From Euleptes europaea (Eukaryota > Chordata > Lepidosauria > Squamata > Sphaerodactylidae), in assembly GCF_029931775.1 (NCBI RefSeq), contig NC_079321.1, positions 10,955,001-11,019,000 of the forward strand: a stretch of 64,000 nucleotides of DNA, read 5' to 3'. Positions within the stretch are counted from its first letter, which is position 1. Every line of letters starts with the position of its first letter. Below are positions 34,401 through 43,400 of the stretch, in pieces. The notes beneath the pieces are model-generated. The model was not told the origin of the DNA, ran no database searches, and saw nothing but the letters and a program-made list of their open reading frames with translations. The position numbers and the translations under genes are program-made.

Positions 34401-37400
34401 TGAGTAACCTATGGAACTCACTGCTACAGAAAGTAGGGACAGCCGCTCATTTAGATGGCTGTGAAGGGTGATTAGACAAATTCATGAAGGCAAGGTACAT
34501 CAATGGCTGTTAGAACTTCTGTGCAGGGTTGCCAACTCCAGGTTAGAAAATACCTGGAGGTTTGAGGGTGGAGCCTGGTAAAGGCATGGTTTAGGGAAGG
34601 GAAGGACCTTTGGGGGTTATAATGCCGTAAAGTCCACCCTTCCACACAGCCACTTGCTCCAGGAGAGCTGCTCTCTGTAGCCTGGAGATCCCTTATAATT
34701 CCAGGAGAGCTCCAGGCCCCACCTGGAGGTTGGCAACCCTACTTCTGTGTCTGTGTTTTTGGGCGTGCCAGGGCAGCTGGCTAGCCATTGTGGGAAACAG
34801 GATGCTAGACTAGACGGACCATTGTCTCTGATGTGTCAGGCTTATTCTCACACCCTTCTGTTCATTGGTGAAGGCCTCTGGAGAAATTTTAGATGGATTT
34901 CGGGCAGCCTGAAAGAACCAGAGCACAAGATCGCTCTAGAAACTTGGACAGCACCCTGCATCGCCTTAACTTGCTGTGGCAACCATTACTTGGCAGGAGG
35001 GAGGGAGAAAGGAGGCAAGCTGGGCACAACTCATGCGGCCGACCTGGCGGGGCGTGCCCTACTTGATGCCCCCTCCTCAGGAACTAAGGTTGCCCACCTT
35101 CAGGTGGTAGCTGGAGATCTCCTGCTATTACAACTGATCTCCAGCTGGTAGGAGATCAGTTTACCAGGAGAAAATGGCCACTTTGGCAATTGGACCCCCT
35201 GGCATTGAAGCCCCTCCCCTCCCCAAACCCCGCCCTCCTCAGGCTCCGCCCCAAAATTCTCCAGGAATTTCCCAGCCCGGAGCTGGCAACCCAGGAACAG
35301 GAGAGGAAAAGAGACCACCTCCAGTGAGGACCACCAGCCTTGCATTCAAGATCAGCTAAGCAACTAGTAACCTTTTAGTCATAGCTTTTCCCCTCGTGAG
35401 AAAAAGGGTTCCCTGTATTGCAACATTTCCCTCAAAATTATATGCATTTAGCTCCTAAAAGGATAAGTCAAAATACTGTGTGTCGGATCTGCTAAATGTT
35501 CAGAAGCTTTTGCTCCTGTTTTGGGGGTTCTAATTCTCTTCCCCCTCTTTTGGTGAAGGGTTTCGCTCTGACGGATTGCAGTGGAAATCCAGATGCAATG
35601 TCCCCCCTTCCCAAAGGCAACTGCAGCAGCGCTCCTAGCCCACCAGAGGGCACTCCTGTAGCTGGAAGTGGGAAGGTGTCGTCTAGTCGCCCCTCACTCA
35701 ACGCCGTAGGGTTTTCAAGGCAAGAGACATTCAGAGGTGGGTTTGCCATCGCCCGCCTCTGAACTTCCTTGGAGGTCTCCCATACAAGCACTAACCAGGG
35801 CCGACCCTGCTTAGCTTCTGAGACATGACGAGACCGAGCTAACCTGGAGCATCTGTAAGGTTGCCAACTTCCAGGTACTATAGAGAACACACAGCACGAG
35901 GCTCTATTATGGAAAACAATATCATCAAAAACGATAGCTTATTTTTTAATATATAATCACAACTAGTACGTTGGCATTACATTCATGCCAATACACTGTA
36001 AATCCTAACGGGAAAGAACACCAACCTAAGCCAAAAAGCTAAACAGGCCCGTGAACGCACTAGAAACTTACCTCGCTATTTACACGCGCCCAGTACAAAA
36101 GAATCCAAGACGACTCTAAATTTCTGTTCCCACCGCTCTGCCTTTCTCTGCTGCATTTGAAAAGCCCAGACCGGCACGCTCCCATGCATGCCCAGTCGGC
36201 GCTCCAAGCAAGGACGGCGATTGGTCCAGCGTTAGTAAGGGAGGCGAGGGGAGTGCGGGGGTTGGCTGGCAGCAGGAAGTGGATCGAACACGCATTGCAT
36301 GTTCCCATTTTCAGGCACCAGGTGTGGAGGACGTGTTATTTTTTTAATTCGCCATATAAGCGGATGCGCTTAACATGGCGAAATTGCGCTCTGGAGATGT
36401 CCTCGGAATCCTTCGGGTAAGTTGAAGTGGGAACATGCAAGGAAAGCCCGCAAAATTCAGAGCCGCAAACGCGCAGTGCGGACATGGCCCAGGACAGCAA
36501 TCCTAAACAAAGGAGCGTATGCACAAAAAATGCTTGGAACTTTGTGCATCTTTTTTGTGCATCTTCTACTGTATAGCATATGCTCCTTTGTTTAGGATCG
36601 CTTTCCTGTTTAGCTTCTTTGCTTAGGTTAGTGTTCTTTCCAGTTAGGATTTACAGTGTATTGGCATGAATGTAATGCCAACGTACTAGCTGTGATTATA
36701 TATTTAAAAATAAGCGATCGTTTTTGATGATATTGTTTTCCATAATAGAGCCTACTGCTGTGTGTTCTCTATAACCTTTACTTTTTCAGCATAGGTATTC
36801 TTGTTTATTACTAACTTCCAGGTACTAGCTGAAGATCTCCTGCTATTACAACTGATCTCCAGTCGATAGAGACCAGTTCCCCTGGAGAAAATGGCCGCTT
36901 TGGCCATTGGACTCTATGGCATTGAAGTCCCTCCCCAAACCCCGCCCTCCTCAGGCTGCACCCCAAAAACCTGCCGCCAGTGGTGAAGAGGGACCTGGCA
37001 ACCCTAAACATCTGTGTCAGGGCACAGCTGTAGCTACAGGTAGTTTTCCTCCAAGTTCAAAAGACAGAAGGAAAGCAGTGATGAGCTTATATAGGTGCAT
37101 AAAAGGGAGACGAACTGGTGCAGCAGAGGTGCCCAAAGGTCAGAAATTACGGCCCTTACGGGACTGAAGGACCAGGTGTCCTACAGATTAGAAAGGGGAC
37201 CCTGCTCACTGGGAAAGTGAAGCAGGAAAATGGCTAGGAGTTGCATCCGTTTGTCATACTGATAACAATAGGACCAAGGGCTGCATAACTGAAAGACGGC
37301 ATGACTGAAAGCGAAAGTCTCCAGCAGTGAAGGATTCTGCACAAGCAGACGTCAAAGAAAAGCAACCCTGGGGGATCTTATCAGATCTCAGAAGCTAAGC

Positions 37401-40400
37401 CGGGTCGGCTCAAGTTAGTACTTGGAGAGCCAGCGTGGTCGTGTAGTGGTTAAGAGCAGTGGTTTGGAGTGATGAATTCTAATCTGGAGAACCAGGTTTG
37501 ATTCTCCACTCCTACACATGAGCAGCGAAGGCTAATCAGGTGAACCGAGTTGGTTTCCCCACTCCAACACATGAAGCCAGCTGGGTGACCTTGGGCTAGT
37601 CACAGCTCTCTTAGAGCTCTCTCAGCCCCACCTACCTCACAGGGTGTTTGTTGGGGGAGGGGGAAGGAAGGTGATTGTAAGCCGGTTTGATTCTGCCTTA
37701 AGTGGTAGAGAAAGTTGGCATATAAAAACCAACTTTTCTTCTTCTTCTTCTTGGATGGGAGACCACCAAGGGAAGTCCCGGGTCGCTATGCAGAGGCAGG
37801 CAATGGCAAACCACCTCTGACCCATCTCTTGCCTTGAAAACCCCATGTCATCTGTGACTTGGTGGCAAAAATAATTAGATTGCCTGGCTCTCCGCTAAGT
37901 TGCAAATATGGGTAATTTGGGATTGCATCTTTCATCGCAATTCACTGTGGTTACTTCTGTGTTAGCTTTAGCAAATTGGTTTGGGAGTGCCATGATTTAT
38001 TCACTCCGTTTTTTCTTTTTTATAATACAGTATTCATTCAAATGCAAGACTAGGTTTTTTCCAAGGCTACCATAAAAAAGGTTCATACTAAATTCACAAA
38101 CACGTTACTGTTATGTCCAGTAATAACAATAAAATTTTTTTGTGTATAACATTGGAGGAGGGTCATCTTCAAAGACATAATGCTGATTACAAATATGGTA
38201 ATTATATACTTTTGCAGATTATGCACAGAACCATGAGTTGATTTCGCCTGAATCTTTGGTACAGGGTGCACTTACCAAGCTGTAGGGCATACATGTTCTT
38301 AGAATCATAAAATCGATTAATAGAATCATAGACTTGGAAGGGGTCACCAGGGTCATCTAGTCCAACCCCCTGCCCAATGGAGGAATTTCACAACTACCTC
38401 CCCCACACACACCCAGTGACCCCTACTCCATGCCTATAAGATGGCCAAGATGCCCTCCCTCTCATAAACTGCCTCTCATGAACTGCCTAAGGTCATACAA
38501 GGTCTCACTGTAGCAAAAGGTGCTTGAATACAGGTTAAAGTCATAGCTTTGTCTTAGAACCCTCATATCACCTGCTATTTTTTAGTCCCATCTTGAAAAT
38601 GTAATGCTTTATTCGCTCAGTTTTAATGGAGAATCTAAATGACGCCTTTGCTAGGCAGGTACATTCCAGTGTTTTCTTGTACTTTTTTTAATGTCCTGAT
38701 TGGTGGTGATTGTTTTTAAAGAAGGAGTTGCAGCATCAGATTTCCAGCCTGAACACAAGGCTACTTTTGTGGGGGCTTTTTCCACCTTTCTTTCTACTTC
38801 CACCTGTGAGCATCATTTTCTATATGACATATAATAATAACAATTCCCATGCATAATAAAGCAATAACCAAGGTGTAAATAATCAGTGAATCTGCATTAT
38901 AGTTTTAGTTCTGATTGGGACAACCTTTTCTTGCCTCTATCTTAGCTGGTAATGAAATAGAACATTTTAATTTTTCATGTAGTTTTTTCTTCTTTTTTAT
39001 ATATAGGCAAACTGGAGTGTTGTTAGTCCTCTAAATAACTGGATAGACTTCCACTTAGGATGGACATTGTTGTTTTACCAAAATGAAACGATTTCACCTG
39101 AAAAGCTGCTATCACTTCTTCAGGATACGCGATGCCAGCTGAACTGGTACTTGTACGGAACCGCCTAGAAGAAGAAATGAAATTGTATGCATGTCAGCTC
39201 CTTTTCACTTGGAAGGTGACAAACATATGCATGCTTTCCTAGCGGACCTTACTTAGGACTACAGATGCCTTATTAGGGTTGCCAACACCAGGTTGGAAAT
39301 TCCTGGAGATTTTTGGGTGGTGCCTGGGGAGGTTGGGGTTTGAAGACTGGAGGCTTTCAGCAGGGTATCCCTTCCAAAGAAGCTAGGGTTGGGCAAAAAA
39401 AATAAATATATTTTCCGATAAATTTTGGGTTCGGGTTTAATGGGCCCAAATTTTTTTGGTAAATCTGAAACAATCAGAATACCCATACCGGTAAATTTCT
39501 GTTTTCGGCTTATTTTCAGGTTTCCTGAAAAATTCAGGTCCATTATAGTCTATGGGGATTTTTGTCAAAGCTCCTGAAGGTAGAGTCCCCAAATTTGCCG
39601 TGTGGCTGCAAGGGACTCTCCTTAGACGGTCACTAAAGTTTGGAGAACTTTGGGACAGGGGATCCAATTTTATGGGCCGGCAAAGGGGTTGCTGCCATCC
39701 TCCGGGCATTTGTGAGCCAAGCTGTCCATTGTTTTTCAGCTTCAAAAGTTCAGCATTGCCGAGGACTGACAGAAAGAGCCGATTGCCTGGCTGGCACCTC
39801 AAAGTCTGGGGGCTGCCTTCGTGTCTGGGTCACTGTGCATGATGTCCATTTTGCATGAGGAAAAAAGGCTTAAATTCAAGAGAAATATGACATCCTGTAA
39901 GCAGTCCTTTATTGTGGCCATGAAAAATCTGATGCCAAGAGATGGTCACAGTGTGGGGAAACGAAGCCTCTACTCAGGGCAACCTTCTTTTGGGAAGGTT
40001 TTCATGGGGTGGTGGTGGTGATATCGGAGCCAGCTAGTCATGACCTATCTGAAGGAGATTGCTCATCCATGTGGATGAAGGAATCTCCTTCAGATAGGTC
40101 ATGACTTCGGAAGTCTGGTGGGTGGCTGTTGAAGCTGGCTCTGTTAGTTGGAGGGTATATCCCTCCGGACGGGACTAGGTGAGCCCTGTCTTTTAAATAA
40201 CCCTATCTCAAAAAGGCTCCAACTATGGGGCCCTAACAAAACCAGCCCCCCCCCAAAAGAGCACAGAGTCATGCCTCTGAGCAAAGGTGAATAGCCAAAC
40301 CCGAAAAGCGGAATATCTATTTGGCTTTTTCGAGAAGCACCTATTCGGCTTTAGCTTTATCCCCAGGTTTTGGCATTTGGTAAACCTGAAACCCAAAATT

Positions 40401-43400
40401 TACTGAAATGGCGAATGTCGGGTTTATTTTCGGTTCGGGTTTATCAATACGCACAACCCTAAAATCAGCCATTTTCTCTAGAGGAACTGATCTCTGTAGT
40501 CTGGAGATAAGTTGTAACTCCAGAGATATCCAACTTCCTCCTGTAGGTTAGCAACCCAGATCTTAGGAAAGTTTCAAATGGAACCTGGCTGATGCTCTGC
40601 CTCTGGGTTATGGTCCCGCCCTCTGTGTTGACTGCAGTCTGGAAATTATGCATGATTATAAGGGAATGGATGAGCCCTTTCTAATAAGGAAATCAGATTT
40701 TTCTGTAATATGCAAATCAGAAATGGTTTGTGCTCAGTTCTTCCTACTGTGTGTATGTATGTGCAGTGGTGACTGAGGCTGCAGTTCTAGACATAGCTAC
40801 GTAAGGTTGCCAACTATGGGTTGGGAAATCCTGGAGATTTTGGGGGTGGAGCCTGGGGAGAGCAAGGATCAGTAGGGTTGCCAGGCCCCTCTTCGCCACC
40901 GACGGGGTTTTTTTGGGTGGAGCCTGAGGAGGGTGTGGTTTGGGGAGGGACTTCAATACCGTAGAGTCCAATTGCCAAAGCAGCCATTTTCTCCAGGTGC
41001 ACTGATCTCTATTGGCTGGAGATCAATTGTAATAGCAAGAGATCTGAATATATATATGTATGTATATAAATACTGAAAATATAATTTATTCGAAGCGCTA
41101 TGGAAAGGTTAAAAATGTTTAAAAACATTAAAATAGCACAATGGCATTTCCTAGGGTTGATATCCGTAACCACAAAGCAAAGACGTTTCGGCCTATTGGG
41201 CCTTCATCAGTGGTTAATTAAAACCCATGTTAAGCCTGCACACATTTAACCATGTTTTACATGTAGACAAGCTGGGGCCCCTTTCTACTCTACTCTTTCT
41301 ACTCTATATATTCTTTCTACTCAACCTTGGGTACCCAGCTTCTGTTTTCAGATTGGGTTTTATTCCCCTCTTTATTCTTCCAATAGCAAGAGATCTGCAG
41401 CTAGTACCTGGAGGTTGGCAACCCTAGGGATCAGGGAGGAAAGGGGCCTCAGCAGGGTACAAAGCAATATAGTCCACCCTCCAAAGCAGCCATTTTCTCC
41501 AGGGGCTCTGTAGTCTGGAGAGCTATCGTAATACCGGGAGATCTCCAGCCCCCACCTGGAGGTTGGGCACCCTATGTGAGACTGACTTCTGAGTAAATGG
41601 ATTTACACATATTGAGATTTCAAAGAAGAAGAAAAGTTAGTTTTTATACACGATTTTCTTTGCCTTTAAGGTGTCTCAAACCAGCTTACATTCTCTTCCC
41701 TTCCCCTCCCCACAACAGGCACCTTGTGAGGTAGGTGGGGCTGAGTGAGTTCAGAGAGAACTGTGACTTGCCCAAGGTCACCCAGCAGGCTTCACATGTA
41801 GGAGTGGGGGAACCAAACCGGTTCTCCAAATTAGAGTCCACCACCCTTAACCATCACACCATACTGGAAAGATAAGTTAGGATCACTTTAAATTCTTCCA
41901 GTCATGATGTGAGAGATGTCTCGGTGACTAGCTGCTAAAAAAGTCATGCTTACCTTATGACATGAGTGCTGCTTTCAACGGCTTGCGTGATAAGCCGGGG
42001 TTTTGCATTATCATCATGTTTAATTTTGCACACTTCAGTCTTATTCGTGAAGGTGCCAATCAGCCACTTCTGTACATCGTATGGCACCAACTCCAGCTGA
42101 CTTCCAGAGAGGTTCTCCTCCAGGTCCAAAATGCACCTGCAAGCCATACAGCTGTAGATGAACAACTGCAAAAACCTGAATGACTGAGGTTATTAACGCA
42201 TTGTCTCTTTAGCCTCCTTTATTCCCCGTTTTAGCCAGGATCAAATTTTTGTAAATGCACGTTACCTCATTCCTTGTCTGCTCAACCCTGTTTAAACGCA
42301 AAATGAACCCGGCTTTTCCCATTCCTCTTCTGGACCGAGTCAAACCGTTCTTCCTGGCTCATTCCAGAGCCACAGAGTGAGCGTACACCTTTCTCGGGTT
42401 GAGCTTTGCCCCACCCTTTTCCAAACCCTTCTTCAAGGCAGCCAAACAGGGGAAGCACAGAAGATGGGCTTCTCTCACAGCCAATCACAAAGCAGTGTGT
42501 AAAGAGGCAGGGATTCAAGTGCTTCCTGCTACCTTGGAGCTCTTTCTGAGCAAAAGAAAGGCTTTTTTAAAACGAGGCTTGGATTTCCCACCCCCCTTCT
42601 TTCAGATTGCTCCGTTTTTTGTTTTTTGTACTTAAAATGCTTTTTTATGCGGCAGTTGAGTCTGGGGGGAAGGAAATCTTCTCTCACGGGGTAAGCCAAT
42701 TACAGAGCAGCATTTAAAGGGGTGGGACTTGATTTGAACTTGGGAGACTGCTTTTCTATACTCATGCCTCCATTAGCACACAGTTTCATCCCTGATCAAT
42801 CCAGGCAATGCGTACAGTTTCCCCCAGCCCGGGTTACTTTGATCCTGGCTGAAACGGGTTATAAAGGAGGCTAAAGCGACCATCCGTTAATGACCTGAGA
42901 GTTTGGAAGGAGCGGCTGGCCCCTTTGTTCTCGAGGATGGCAGTGGCTCAAGCAGCTGGAGGCCCGCAGTTGTGAGTTCGAATCCCCATCTGCAGTCGAG
43001 TTCCCTTTTCCCATGCATATACATGGGTAGGAAATGTCACCAGCCCAGACACAACATTTCCTTGCTCCTGTAGCCTACTCTGCACAGGAGACCTTGATGG
43101 ACCACCCACAACCCCTCCCACTAAGGTTGTCAACCTCCAGGTACTAGCTGGAGATCTCCTGCTATTACAACTCATCTCCAGTTGATAGAGATGAGTTCCC
43201 CTGGAGAAAAGGGCCACTTTGGCAACTGGACTCTATGGCATTGAAGTCCCTCCTCTCCCCAAACCCCGCCCTCCTCAGGCTCCGCCCCAAAAACCTCCCG
43301 CTGGTGGTGAAGAGGGACCTGGCAACCCTACTTCCCACCAAGGTTCTGATCCTGGCCAGGGTGAGGCTTGGGTAGGGTTGCCAGGTCCCTCTTTGCCACC

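Noticed and set aside
34747-35151. 134-codon plus-strand frame
   Set aside because: It spans an L2 tail, unique sequence and a MITE; no coding signature.
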